Source: Beroe ovata
Lineage: Eukaryota > Ctenophora > Nuda > Beroida > Beroidae
Length of the DNA: 59,701 nucleotides
Assembly: GCA_946803715.1 (NCBI GenBank)
Contig: CAMPET010000023.1
Location: 240,753 to 300,453 of the forward strand
Reading direction: 5' to 3'
Shown: positions 46,707-59,700 of the stretch, in pieces
Layout of the letters: each line of letters starts with the position of its first letter
How positions within the stretch are numbered: the first letter of the stretch is position 1
The notes under the pieces: model-generated
Databases searched by the model: none
What the model was told of the DNA's origin: nothing
What the model saw: the letters and a program-made list of their open reading frames with translations, nothing else
Translations under genes and position numbers: made by a program

Positions 46707-48482
46707 ATGGCAAGTACAGCTACTCTTCTACTCCAAAGGCAGTTGCAAGGTAAGTTACAGTGGTGACAGTATACTACTGGTGTAAGCAGTGGTAACAGTT
46801 TGATATGATGGTGTTATATGATGGTAACAGTGGTATATGATTTTGGTGACAGTGGACACAATATTATCATTACTGATTCAGTTGCATTGGTGAAGGAGTA
46901 ACACCGAATCACTTCCTATGTCTTTCGGTAACTAGTGCGTTTGCGATATATAATAACTGTACCAAATAAAAACAGATCTACTTTAATGCAGTAAATGATA
47001 ATTCCGAGAGAGAGTTAATTCATTCTCTTTTCACTCTGTTAGCAAGTGAAAATACTTATTAAATTGCGATCAATTTCGTCGGTCAACGACATCATCAGGC
47101 TCAGATTTGATTGCAATTAGAAGTGATGATGAGTTTAGAAGTATGATATTTCTCCTTGGTTTTCAGAGTTATCTAAGAGCAGCACAGATGGGTTTTCTGC
47201 CGGACTAGTTGATGACAATGACCTCTTCAAGTGGGCTGTCACCGTGATGGGACCGCCAGATACCTTCTAGTTAGTGTTTGTGTGTGTGTGAGTGGGTGTG
47301 AGTGGGTGTGTGTGGGTGTGTTTGTGTGTGTTTGTGCAAATGGTGAATACGTGAACACTGAATACGTGAAATGTACGCGCGTTAATACTCTACACCATCA
47401 AACAGTGAAGGAGGATTTTTCAACGCAATTCTCCACTTTCCGAAGGAATACCCGAACAGGCCCCCAGTCATGAAATTCACCAGTGAGATTTGGCACCCAA
47501 ATAGTAAGTGAGCGCGCGTGTGTAAATCATTGATCAAGTTTAATTAATTGGTAATTTGAAACCAATCATTTTGCGCTACATATTATCAATCCTCACTCTT
47601 ATTTACCAATCTGAACCCCTCCTGACACTCTGAACCCACAAACCCTGATTTCACACTCACTTCAACTCCTCCCCCGCTTCAGTCGACTCTTCCTGCTTCC
47701 CATCCTCTACTCATCCCCCTCCACTCTGCCCCACTCTTACCCCTCTCTCCTCCTCTCAGTTGAGAAGAATGGGACAGTTTGTATCAGTATCCTCCACGAG
47801 CCCGGTGATGACCAGTATGGGTATGAAGACGCAGGGGAGCGGTGGTTGCCGATACACACAGTTGAAACTATCATGATCAGTGTGATTAGCATGCTTGCCA
47901 CACCCAATGCAGACAGTCCGGCTAATGTAGAGGCAGGGGTGAGTACAATGTACAGTGTATACATTGACACATTGTATAGTGTATACATCGCCATATTTCA
48001 CTTCCGCTAGCTAGTCTATCCTTATTTGGCAAGCACTCATTTGTGTACGACCATGTATACCATGCTGGATGTACACTTATTGTGTATACTCAGCAATACC
48101 GGTTTATTAGACTCCGATATTACGGCAGACGAGCTACATCACTTTCGTTAAGCGTCGACCAAAACAGGTTTAGTTGACGGTCTTCTCTAAATTGACAACG
48201 GAACGCGCGACCTTCATTTCTGCAGTAATTCTTGCTCCGCGCACGCGAGTACACTTTATAGTTTTTGAAGAAATCAGGGTAAATTACTCCCTTAAGTTGA
48301 TTTTCGTAGTTTACGTCATTTTTCAAGAGGAGTGAAACGCAGTATTCTGTAGACGCTCATTTACTGAGAATGATTAACCCACACGAGGATGACAGGTCTA
48401 TTTTCAGAAACAATTCCGAGAGGATTACAATGGTGAATTCAAGAAGAGGGTTCGAGCCTGTGTTAGGAAGACACAGGACTGA
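46707..48482 (+). CDS. UBE2G1: ubiquitin-conjugating enzyme E2 G1
   Basis: Five exons (46707-46749, 47167-47269, 47406-47503, 47760-47938, 48408-48482), 165 residues versus 170 in human. UBE2G1 takes ubiquitin from E1 and, with cullin-RING E3s, extends Lys48 chains. [34 protein letters not shown] and EIWHPN lead to the active-site Cys89 in [14 protein letters not shown], followed by the acidic-loop insertion ([20 protein letters not shown]) that marks the UBE2G/CDC34 class. The end [10 protein letters not shown] matches human VARCVRKSQE. All intron phases agree. It starts 295 bases after MRPS12. AATAAA at 48806 is a good polyadenylation signal. Intron 47270-47405 begins with a GT microsatellite. 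Confidence 0.96.
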
Positions 48483-49115
48483 ATTGAACGCGATGATCAA
48501 CAATTCAAGCAGTTCTCGAGAGACGTCAAGCCACAGAGACTATATTGTTGCGTCAATGACTATCGATAATAGCTCCATGTGTTCATCAATTATTTGAAAG
48601 TTTTTGTTTCTTTTTACGTGAAAACGAGTCCCTAAAATAACTTGCAATGTTCAGATGGTAAAATATTACATGATGCATCGTTATTGCTAATTCCCAACAA
48701 GTCGGTATTTGTCAATTTCATTAAAAGGGGGTTTGTCTTCAGGACAAATGATTGCTGCGCTTGTAAATTGTTATCTTGTATGTGTACTTAAGTTTGGCAA
48801 TATTCAATAAACTCAAATCACGGTTTAATCAATTGTTTCGAATAACTGGCTGAGCAGTGAGCGTGATCTAAATCAGGAAAGAGAGTCCCACCCGAAAACA
48901 AATGGGAAGCAACCCGGGTTCATTGGTGTTAGCCCTCAAATAAAGTGTATCAATGGTTTCGATTCGATACTTTTTCTGTGATGGGCGACCACGTGTACAC
49001 GATCAATCGAACAGGGGAAACCGAATAGTTACTCAGAAAGCGAATAAAGCCGAATACTGCTATTGTTCAAGGTGTTTTCTGTTGACTGCGCTAGCTGTAT
49101 GCGAGTATTAAGATT
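48483..49115. other. convergent intergenic region
   Basis: Lies between the 3' ends of UBE2G1 (+) and the EF-hand gene (-). AATAAA at 48806-48811 serves the plus strand. No repeat or exon stands out. Confidence 0.6.
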
Positions 49116-51481
49116 TCAATCTGCTTCGTTGTCACTGTTTGCTATCCCCTCAGACGTGTCCCCATCATCTTCCTGATCTGACGAGAGTCCGCCATCGACC
49201 ATGCCGCCAACCGCCCTCATCTCTGCAATTTAGATCAGCTTTATTTAGAGAAACTTAGTTAGATAATGATATAAGATATCGGTCAACTTATGATTGTAGG
49301 ACATCAAAATTGAGTCAGCATCTCTCTGAGCAACAAATTATATATTTGCAAACTCATTGAGAACAGTGATCTGCCCCACTCACTTGAATTCTCAACAAAT
49401 AGGTCTGGAGTCGAAACCTCGCTACCGCAACCTGATGCGGGACTAGCGCGCGGCTCACGTGCATTCTGCTGTTGCTCTGGTAACCACAACACAGACACAC
49501 CCCATTTCTTGTTAGCTGGCGAGGAGATGTCTCGTTCCTGGAATGAACGTTATAATTAACAAGGATAGAATCACGATTATGATCATGGTTATAATCAGAA
49601 TTCCTAATTACAATTATGGGGGAGATCGATTAATGAAACTTCCGTGAGACTCACAGTTTCACGGAAAGGGTTGTCCACTATTCCGTCGTGCAAATGTAGC
49701 CACAGTGGTGTGAAGAGAATGAAGTCGAATATCGTAATCTGAAATTACATGACACCTACAGTCAACACGACTCTGAATTTGCTCCTTCATGAAAATGAAC
49801 GACATTATGAAGGAGTGTAACTCAGCCATATGAAGACTTAATACCTCCCCGACATTATTAGGGTCCAACTCCTTGATAATCCTATTCCGGGTATTCTCTG
49901 GGACGCAATACGCTCTCAACTCAATGTCCAGCGCCAGAGTGGTGAGTTTGGGCCAGCCCATCTCATCCCTCTCGCAGACACAGTGGAACAGTCTCTGAAA
50001 TAATCACCGTGTAACTATTATATTGGGTGCTATGTTAATGAATGATCAATATCATGTTGGACAGCTTTATTAGTTTTTATATCCCAGATTTGCAGCACGA
50101 GTTTTAGTTTCAGTATACTAATAGCTGAATCATTGTGTGTAATTTCTCATCCGCAATGTGTGTATATGACGCAGTTACAAGATTGACAAGCAGCATCATG
50201 CTTCCTATCAATAAAATCGCAACTGTGTCGTGTTTTTAACGGTTTAAACTATAGATTGTGGTACGAACTTCCGTGGAAGAAACACGCGGGTCGCAGAAGA
50301 CCGGAACAACGGAATTACTTGTGTTAAACTGCCTGAGTAAAAATAACTCAAGCAATGTCATGACTATGATGCGTTATGGTGCCTACCTTCAATCGTGGGA
50401 GGTCGTGCTGTAGCCTCGTGAGATCTATACTGTCGAACATGGCCAGTGTGGATGGGCTGTGGGGGAATAAAGTGAGGTCAACGCTGATGGCTCCAACGGA
50501 ATGGCTTGGCTATCTGAGCGTATATAATTATAAACATGAGTCAGTGTGAATCACTCACTCTTTATGGGTCATGTGATCAATGAGTGTTGCCATGACAGCG
50601 AAGGTGTGGAAGGATATCTCGTTCTTATTCAGCTCGAGGATAAGCTCGATGTACTTGAGCTGATTCCTTGTAATCTTCGTACACGACTTGATTTGGGATA
50701 ACGCTCGTTTCATCGCCTGAATACAGATTAATTATAACCATACGTATTCTGCCTTCTATCAGTGTGTTTATTCTGCTGAATCCCGTCCCCTCAGCTGTCA
50801 CTCTCAGCTTAATCACACCTAATTCATTAACACCATATCCCAAACCCATGCGGCATGAAGGTGAGATCTACAGCTGAGATCGCTACCTGATGGGAAAGGT
50901 GGGTACTCCTCTCCTGATCGGACATCGAGTCGTGGAATATCTTGTAAAGGTAGTTCAGCCTCGCTTTGTCCACGATTGTAAACCTCTCCAGCACCTCGTT
51001 CAGGTCCTCGTTCCCGGTCCCGGCTGCCAGCTTCTCGGCCTCGGCCTGTGCGGCGGCTTCCATCTCCAACTGCTGCTGTCTCTCGCGTTCCCGGGACTTG
51101 AGCTTCGCTCTGCGACGGGGTGTAATATTCGTCATAATGTTGATGTGGCAGCTGAGGAATCGAATTAATGGGAGGGGTGTAGGGAATATGTGCCATTGCT
51201 TCCGCAGTTTGGAATTATAGCATCGGATAGAGAAGAGTCTTGGGCCCTTATAGGGGATTGGGGGCCTATGAAACCTGAGATTGAGAATGAAACAATTGAT
51301 CAGTTCGGTCAATTTACAGCTACTCTAAAGTTCCTTTATCTACTATACTAATCAGTGTGGCAGTGGTGTAGACTGACTTCTCAGCGATTTTCATGGAATA
51401 TTTCTTGAGCACAATGGCGAGGGGAAGTCCCGATATCTTATCATCATTCTCATCGTCAGAAAAAGCGAGGAGGGACGACAT
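49116..51481 (-). CDS. EF-hand-like protein of unknown function
   Basis: Eight exons in minus-strand order: 51481-51378, 51151-50887, 50716-50559, 50456-50387, 49994-49845, 49738-49655, 49537-49384, 49222-49116; 363 residues with consistent phases. It begins MSSLLAFSDDENDDK. A basic, Glu/Gln-rich coiled coil follows (RRRAKLKSRERERQQQLEM). A helical region precedes an EF-hand-like loop, DPNNVGEITIFD, in which positions 1, 3 and 12 are acidic or polar and 6 is Gly, followed by FILFTPLWLHLHDGIV. The tail is Ser/Asp-rich (SSDQEDDGDTSEGIANSDNE). I do not recognise the family; one functional EF hand at most is visible. Exons from 51151 downward can also be spliced in phase to the exons of the gene upstream at 52668-56219. 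Confidence 0.8.
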
Positions 51482-52667
51482 TTCACGATGCAAGATGGGG
51501 CAGAAGAAACACAATTATCGAGATCAAAATATTGTCATGATATAGTTCTTTCCCAGTATAGTCGCGGAGAGAAAAGTTAGTACCGCGTGAAGTGTTGAGA
51601 ATAACTATCAGTATATCAAGGGGGTGTTGAAGTGTGATTATATTATACTTTAATCAAAGATTATAACAAATTATTAAAGAAATTTTCAGAGATCACAATG
51701 ACTTGCTTATGATATGTGGTGCAACATGTTTTTAAGAGTAATAAACTTGTGTTTAAACTCATTGACCCATTGATTGAGGTTTCCAAACACAATCACACAC
51801 ACAAACACACCTCAAACCATGCTTGCTACGTTTAATTTACCTGTGGGAATCCTAAAATCAGATATGATACCTACACTTTGGCACGTTTTACATTCATTTT
51901 CTAATGCTTGATAGCAAGGTGCTCCACATTTTATTTGTAGACCCGACAGAAACTTTACCTTGTGTTTGACTTTGCAAAGGTCGTGAGGTGGTAGACACAA
52001 AGATGATACTATATCAAAGCACTACTTAAGTATAACAACACAAACAACCCATCAATATAATTCGCGTTTGTGTCCACGTATACACACGCGCAATGATCAG
52101 GTTGCTTTAATCAGAATTTGCTTGCTATCCCCATCACACATTTAAAATGCAGCTGATACTTAACAAGGACTTGCTCCTCAGTTTTAAAGAACGCACACTT
52201 TGTAGTTTGTACTATACAAACCGCGCACACACGCGCACACACGCACACACACACACACACACACACAGTCTTACATACAAACAATTGTCACCATATCAAA
52301 TTCAAAGGAGGAAGATATGCGAATAACATGTTTTAATTGCATATCAAGAATCAGTTTATCGTGCTTACAATTATAGCTCTGTAGCAATTATAGCTCTAAG
52401 CTGTTTAAGGTCTATAGTCATTCAAATCGTGGTAGAATTTTCAAAGGAAAGTGATTGAAGACAAAAATCTGCTTCTTGCACATGACCATCACTCCAATTC
52501 TCACTTTGTAATGATACTGTACGGTTTATGAATGGATAATTGGAACATATTCAGCAAAAAATCTAAAAATGCTTGATTATGAATCATGAGATGTAATATT
52601 TAAACAGGATTACCGATAACTAATGAGACAATTAATCAAATACCTTATCGATGAATCAATAATTTAC
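51482..52667. other. intron or intergenic sequence with CA microsatellite
   Basis: If the upstream exons join those at 51151, this is an intron holding an alternative promoter near 51500. If not, it is the gap between two genes. CA/CG repeat at 52221-52267. No convincing exon found on either strand. Confidence 0.6.
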
Positions 52668-55600
52668 CTCTCTATGGCCTCTGCCTTCCTCATGGCTATC
52701 AAGTTGTCATCTTGTAGCCGTTTAACTGTAACACGGGGCTGGGGCGGCTTTGGCAACGGCTTCTTCTCTGAAAAGAAACATGTGTCATTGATACACGTGG
52801 AGTAACTCTGTAACCATGGTAACCGCCAACCATGGGTACGGCATTTCAACGCTTTGTCACACTACTACAAACACACTTCGACTCGGACGCCGATTTGGGC
52901 GCAGTCACCTGGCGTAGGAGCAGGCGTGGGCGGTTTCGGTGTCGGGGACCGCGGGGGAGGGGGTGGTGTGGTGGTCCGCACTTTGGAGGGAGGGGGTGTT
53001 GGAGTGGGGGTCTTGGGGGCAGGGCTCTTCTCTATCTCAACTGGGAATCATAGTAATGAATCATAGTGAATCATAGTGACATAGTAATGACAGCCACGGA
53101 TGGAGTCATAAAGTGCGGTATATAGCTGTTACTTCAGTAGTCAAGGTTGTAAGAACTGAGCTACAGATATTACTAACAAGATGAAGAAGTAGTGCATTCT
53201 GGTTCTTCTGGATCATCTTGAGGTTCAGGTACCACAACCTGCAGGGGGAATAGTAGCATATTATACGGCACTGTACGTGAGCAGTGCTCATTGAGCCACG
53301 AGGGGAAGCGGGATTCCATGTCAAAGTGCAGGTGAACATATTCACACCAAGAACCATGTTTATTGTTAATAAGCAATGACAAATAGGGCAGCAAGCAGCA
53401 TGAAAAAGATCAGAATAAGCACAATATGATCATATGAAAGTCGACACACTAGCGTGTAGCATTAAGTTTGACATTTGACACCACGTATACCTGATCACTG
53501 ACAGCATCATCATGGTCAGACAACTCCTCCCCTTCCCCTCCCTCATCTTCTGCTCCTCCAGAAACCATGTCATCATCCTCCTGCTCCCCCGTGTCGGTAT
53601 CGAGGTCGGCTAACATGGCGTTTATACCGAGAATATCATCGCTCGGCACCCGGGGCGGCGTGTGCATCTCATCACTAGAGCCCGACTAAAGAGTGTAGAC
53701 GAGAAAAAGAATAGCGAGAACATGGGATTGAATGTTTTATAGAGAGGAACATGTTGAATTGAATGTTGTTTGTATATAATGAGGGGAAAGTTGGTTAAAT
53801 GATCCAAGTATTCACGGGTAAAGATGATGGATTACGATGGGTAGGATTGCCATGGAACAGAATGTAGCAGCAATGCTACTGAAAATGATCTGACATTCAG
53901 CACACGTGTTGAATAATATATGCGAATAATTGCCAATTATTAATTGGCTGTTAGTTCACCGCGTACCTTGATGGAGAGAGGTGATGATTGGGGCAGGTCA
54001 GTGGGTTGATCTTGTTCAGCACCCCCATTAGCTGGTTCCTGTTTGTCACCCTCCTCCACTAGCGTTGTGACGTTTGTTTCATCCTGCAGAGGTGTTGGCA
54101 TGGTTTCTGAAGGAGCAATTTCCACAGGGGGCTCATCTTCTTGGGGAGGCAGAGGTGGGACTTCAGGAGTAGCCTCAGATTTTGTCTCTTCCTCTTGCTG
54201 CAAAGTAACACACTTGTCACTACCCTTCATATCAGTTGGTTATGCAGAGTGTATCTAACGACCAGTTTGATATAGGATTCGAAATCGATATTTTCTGACT
54301 TTTGCTCAAAACCTTTGTTGTTTTTGTGTCATCCTCCACATTTGCCAGGGAATTCTGGATCTCTGCCTGTGTTTCCCAAGCTTTCCTAAAGTCGAAACTC
54401 TTCTCTGATTTCGGATCTTCTGACGGTGGCAGAGATGCAGTGCTCCCACCAGCGTTTAGTTCAGAATGCTCTGCTGATGACTCAGCGTCATCTGTTCAGC
54501 GATAGAAGGTTGTTTGAAGTTATGCTCAAATTACCTTTCTCATGAGTATCTTTGTACAAAATGAATGAGCTATGCTACCGGCGTATCACAGTGCAATGGT
54601 GCATGGTTGCAACTATCTGGTAACCTATATCTATCTGGTAACCTATACCTGATTGCTGATCAGGAGTACCCACTGGGTGGCATTGTTTCTCATCCACACT
54701 GTGCAGTACTCCCCTCTCATTATCCCCTGTCAGACCTGTCACTAGGGTACGGGTGGAGGGCATGTAATCGGTGTCCTGGTCATTGGTACCGGCATCCCAC
54801 AGTCCAAACGCACTGTCGCCAAGTGCACTGTCACGCAGCGAGCTGCACCTGGGGTATAGATAAACGCACGTGTGTGTGTGTGTGTGTGTGTGTCTGTGTG
54901 TGTCTGTGTGTGTGTATGTGAGTATGTGTATGTGAGTATGTGTGTGCTGATGAGCTGAAATCAAAAATTTTATCTTCCCTTTGGAAATCGGACAGCACTT
55001 CAATAACGCGTTCAAATCGCAATGTACCTGTCAATACTCTCAAAATCACTGGGTGTGACAATCTCAGCCTCCTTCCCCTGTCCCTGGACTTCAAGCGGGC
55101 TGTCCTGCTGATACCTTCCTCCCCTAAACTTCTTCAGACTTCGTAACAAAGTAGGCCGGTGTTGTTCCAGGATACGCTTTATCTCAACCTGTACATGTTA
55201 CCGGGGGAGCTAGCCTTATTTCGACAAACAATGAGATTAAAATGATATGATCAGCAGCTATCAGTACCACAATCGAAATATAGTGAAGAGGGTAAAACTG
55301 CCTAAACGACAGAGTTTCTAAATGCCCATAGCCCAGCATAATCTATATCCTGAGAGGGAATCTATTAACCTAACCTCCTTCTCGAGCAGGTCCTTGTTCA
55401 AATTGTGAGGATTGGGGTTGAATATCCCGAGTTTCTGATAGCATGAGAACGGCAAGCACTTGGCTCTCTGCGAGATATATTGTAAAATTATCAGATTTAG
55501 TGGTGTCCAGTACCACCGGATAAGAGTAAGAGTGCCCTTTACAAAGCACTCACTCTGCGATTGAGGTTAGCTATCATCCACATGGCAAGATCGCGATCGG

Positions 55601-56219
55601 GGACAATTTCTGGCACTTTGCCAAGTGGCGAGTGCACGGTGGCTCTCAGGTTGCCAGGGCGACACTCAGGGTCAGGCATGAGGTCGTGGATGAAGCGGCG
55701 CAGGTAAAGACCCTGCTGCTCGTCTTCGTAATGATCGTTGTGACGGAGACAAGATTCGTCCATATCGACTGCAAACACATCTAATGATGATATCGACTGC
55801 AAATTACGAGGACTAGGAGTGAACGGTGATACTCATGCACCGGAACTTGGATAATATCGGGCATCCCAAATATTAGAACTTCCAATATCACCTTACCGAC
55901 GTATCACTGGAAAACCCGCGAGGAATTTCTAACACATCTATGATGATGATTTCGTCCGATGATCAACACGGAAAAAAGTGACGAATGAAAGCATCTCCCT
56001 TTCTGTACCTCGTTTCCTGATTGGTGGTAGCTTAACATAATCCGATTTCCTGATCCGATAGATATGTCGGGGTTTCTCCTCTTCCAGCTGCCGGTCATGT
56101 GACGCGGCGGGGAGTTTCAGTGACGGTATCTTCGGTCCTGGCGCCACTGAGGCGGCGGAGGCTATGACCACGCCCTTCTCCCGCGGAGTCCTTCTGTCTC
56201 CCGTAGCAACAGATGTCAT
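52668..56219 (-). CDS. acidic and proline-rich protein of unknown function, 5' part
   Basis: Eleven exons in minus-strand order: 56219-56009, 55768-55554, 55467-55375, 55188-55028, 54848-54736, 54491-54313, 54197-53967, 53685-53491, 53238-53178, 53040-52909, 52767-52668 (about 563 codons). Splice phases match at each join. The N-terminal part is globular-looking (DRDLAMWMIANLNRRAKCLPFSCYQKLGIFNPNPHN in shorter motifs: MWMIANLNRR, LPFSCYQKLGIFNP). The middle is Glu/Pro-rich, with a run of Asp/Glu near 53520-53600. Exon 53040-52909 is Pro/Thr-rich (TPTPTPPPSKVRTTTPPPPP). The last exon ends mid-codon (phase 2), so a further exon is needed. The best candidate is 51151-50887, making one 892-residue protein with the EF-hand-like C-terminus. 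Family unknown. Confidence 0.72.
54871..54945. repeat. GT microsatellite in intron 54849-55027
   Basis: GT tract with interspersed GTCT and GTAT. It occupies the upstream half of the intron as read on the minus strand, close to the acceptor of exon 54848-54736. Confidence 0.95.
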
Positions 56220-58406
56220 GGTAATTCCTCAGTGATCATGCCCTGCACGTGCGCAGCTGTTAGCAGAGAAAATCAATCACAATATAACACCACGAACTCA
56301 ACAAGCGGCGTGTTTGCACGGAGAAAAATATTACTTTTTGAGGATCATCTCAGAGCAGTATGATAAAATGTAAAGCTCACAAGTGGCACAAAAACAGCCA
56401 CATGATGCCACTTGCGATGTCAAATATAGCATTCTACTGGGCTACCGTCCATTTCCGATTTTCGCATTCAGGACAAGAGAACTAGGTACAATATTATGGT
56501 CTATGATTGAGGAGATATCAATCTACAATATGATATAAGATCTGTTACTGCAATGAACCAAATGATAGTGACAACATCTGGGAACATCTTTACTATGAAC
56601 AGTGAACAGCAGTAACATTGTATGGCATCATTCTACAAAATTATAATTCACGGCCCAGCTCCATAACTGTGTACAAAATGGAGTGCAGTAGAAAACCATC
56701 ACTTCCATCCCCTGACACCAGTATACTCTAAATATGAAGTAGGATTTATGTGTGAGTATGATTTGTGGCATGATTCATTGCCTAGCAACGTGGGTCACGG
56801 TTGCATTGGTGTAACAATATACTAGTGGTGATCACTGTGGCATAATATATACTGAACACAGCTGATGTTGCATTGTTACCGTGAGCATAGTCGCTAGGAA
56901 TAATTAATCAGAGCAGCGGATGGATAGTAACAGAATTGGTACTTCTTCAGTAGCAATGGTCAACCTGCTACACTGACGGCAACTCGTATAGCCGCAGTGA
57001 TGCAAGTTCCACTACAACAAACATGGTGCTGGGCTATAGTGGTGTCACCTTAAAAAGTGATGGTGTCCAATAGGGGAAGTGTGATGAACCCCCATAGTTA
57101 CATGGAAATGGCAACATTAAACAATAACGAGCACAATCACAATTACAATATATATGTGTGATCGTGCGGTGTAACAATAATTGCTATCAAGCAGACTCAG
57201 GTCACGTGATACCGTGTCCACGAGCAAAACTTATCATTTCATGATCTGTGCAGCAGCTTTGAATGTGCATAGCTCTGTAAAATATACTTTCGATAGCATA
57301 TGTACATTCATTCTAGATCATGCAGACAATTAGGGTAGTGATATGTAAGGAATTACAGAGATATGTTTTGAATTAGTGCCATGGTGCAGTACCTGATGAA
57401 GCACGCTGGCAGCACAACACATTCTGTGAACCATTCTGTGCACCATCAGGCATCAGTTTTCAGCTCCCCTCATAAGACGAGAAATACACAGTGTATGTTC
57501 CATATCCCTGAAAGTATAAGACTATAGTATAAACATAATTTAAGGATGGTGTCTGGCGATCGGCTCTATAATTATAGGAGACTGATTGTAATGGAAGATC
57601 AATTTGTTTTAGTCAGTAAGCAGAATATCAGCCATCAGGTACACACCTCAATTTTGGTGACGACTCGCCAAAAGTCAACGCTTTTTTTTCTTAGAATCAT
57701 AGGTGTTTTTACCATATCGACATAGAAATTCCACCTCCTAATGAGGTAGTCAAGTGCCTAGCTGAGACAAATAGAAACTACGACGAATGACAGGAATGAA
57801 AACAAAAAACGTCACTCCGTGCCACAATTTCAAACAAACGCGCGCGAACAGAGCCGCGCACTATACATGCAAATAGAGTTTGTAAGTTTTAAATCTATTC
57901 GGCGCCCGCGCGTTCCAACCAATCTGCTGTGCAATCTGCAGATAATACGTCGGCGTGTGCTGAAATCACATGATAACGGCGCCAGACTTCAGAATATGGC
58001 ATAAAGTGAGTGAAACATATGTCAAAGGCATATTTTAGAGATATCTGACTTACTATGGTGACAAAATGAAACGAAGTCATGTCATACAAAATCTCACGAT
58101 TACATATTAAAGTCACATAGTTGAATGTCGGCAATAATTTAAACCCAAACAAGCTGAATTCCAAACAGTGAGGACGCCTGTTTTACCGCATAGGGAATGA
58201 AGAGTGATTGGTAACACACAAAAACACATACATTAAACACGTCAATTATCCATCATGTTCTAATATGTTGCCATGTACACGAATAAATTATTGCATTAAA
58301 ATATTCGAATACGGGAGGGAAAATTCCATTAACAAAATGTAAAAAACTAGCTTATACAAAATATACACGCTACTGGGGTATTGTCTGGTATTTCATGACG
58401 GTTAAT
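56220..58406. other. 2.2-kb intergenic region
   Basis: Should contain the promoter of the acidic protein gene (start 56219) and the 3' UTR of the acyl-CoA synthetase. I see RFX half-site-like strings (CCTAGCAACG near 56780, TTGTTACCG near 56873) and a CpG-rich spot near 57835-57930, but no gene, RNA gene or repeat array. Confidence 0.6.
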
Positions 58407-58964
58407 CTAATCTAGTCCTTGGTAAAGGGCATTTAGTTCGGTTTTGAACCGCTCAGCAATGTTTACTCGCTTCTTCTTGAATGTGGGCGTGGCTAGATCG
58501 TTATCCACGGAGAATAGCTCATAGTGGAGATGCACTTTCTTTACCTGCTCGAAACCTTTGAGGAGGGGTTTTCCGATCCTGGCTATCTCACTCATCACTT
58601 CCTCCATGAGTTCAGGTTTATGACAGGCGTCATGGAGTGATATTCCGGGGTATTTAGCCGCTACGGCCACTTCGTCCGGTACCACAACTGCCACCAGGGT
58701 GGCTTTCAAACTATCGCCGTACACGAAGCACTGAGCAATGAGGGGACTGCCCTCGTACGCAATCTCAATCTTCTCGGGGGCAATATACTCTCCCTGAGCT
58801 AGTTTGAATATATTCTTCTTCCTGTCAATAATCTTGACACAGCCGTGATCAGTCCATGTCCCGATGTCGCCAGTGTGGAGCCAGCCGTCACTGTCAATAG
58901 CCTCTGCTGTCTTGTTCGGGTCGTTAAAATACCCCTTGAACACGATGGGGCCCCGCAAACAAAT
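58407..58964 (-). CDS. ACSL: long-chain acyl-CoA synthetase, last coding exon
   Basis: 185 codons, from an acceptor at 58965 to the TAG at 58407. The enzyme activates long-chain fatty acids with ATP and CoA, usually at the ER or mitochondrial outer membrane. The AMP-forming family motifs are clear: GYFNDPNKTAEAIDSDGWLH in its first third with HTGDIG, then IIDRKKNIFKLAQGEYIAPE, the fatty-acyl-CoA synthetase signature with the hinge Asp-Arg and the following Lys. The end (FKKKRVNIAERFKTELNALY) matches the ACSL1/5/6-type C-terminus. Upstream exons, with the adenylate-binding P-loop, must lie beyond 59701 because none is visible in 58965-59701. The window keeps no promoter for it. Confidence 0.94.
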   Translation of the reverse strand: MCLRGPIVFKGYFNDPNKTAEAIDSDGWLHTGDIGTWTDHGCVKIIDRKKNIFKLAQGEYIAPEKIEIAYEGSPLIAQCFVYGDSLKATLVAVVVPDEVAVAAKYPGISLHDACHKPELMEEVMSEIARIGKPLLKGFEQVKKVHLHYELFSVDNDLATPTFKKKRVNIAERFKTELNALYQGLD

Positions 58965-59659
58965 CTGAAATAGTTGTTGTGAATCTTGATACTGATCTTG
59001 ATACTGCACTATGAAAAACTCACATCAACACACTTACACTTGATAATCAACATTCTGTCAACTACCTATAGTATATCACGGGAGTTTGGATAACACATAC
59101 ATTGGCACTCATCCAAAACAGGCAAATACCAGGACTCATGAGAAGTTGAAATATTTCACTAAATTCCTCGCTCTATTTAATAAAAACAGAATGTTCGCGA
59201 CCATATTTCCGTGCTATATGCTGTCAATGGGAATGTGACTTACGGGCGACTGGATGTGCCGAATATTAAAATGTTGCTTCTGAAATTCCTGATTCCTATG
59301 TTTCTATTCCTCTTACTGGCTCCTCGAGTCGCTACAGTACTCCCCAACAACAGCTCACACACAACCATGTGAATATGGGAAATATTATAGGGCATTATTT
59401 CGAGACACCACGTCATCAAGTGTTAGGTTTAAATTGAGTTTTTCCTGCTGCGTGACTCGCCTTTGAGTAGGACGAAATCCTAACGTCATTTTATTCTGGT
59501 ATTCCTCACATGACGACGACACGACGTTTGTGTGTGGAAATATGCACTGTTGAACCCTAGAACATCATTTACACAAGACACTTTGCCATTCCACCTATAA
59601 CAGACAAACAGTACGTATACAGACACGCACACAGACATAAACAAACACACACACAAACA

Positions 59660-59700
<41 letters not shown>

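Noticed and set aside
51812-52000. Minus-strand ORF as a linking exon between 52668 and 51481
   Set aside because: No good splice sites and no similarity. Skipping it gives consistent phase to 51151.
54230-54303. Exon 54491-54313 continuing to 54255
   Set aside because: That reading forces a phase-2 end and leaves only a very short intron before the next exon. The donor after AAG at 54313 restores phase 0.
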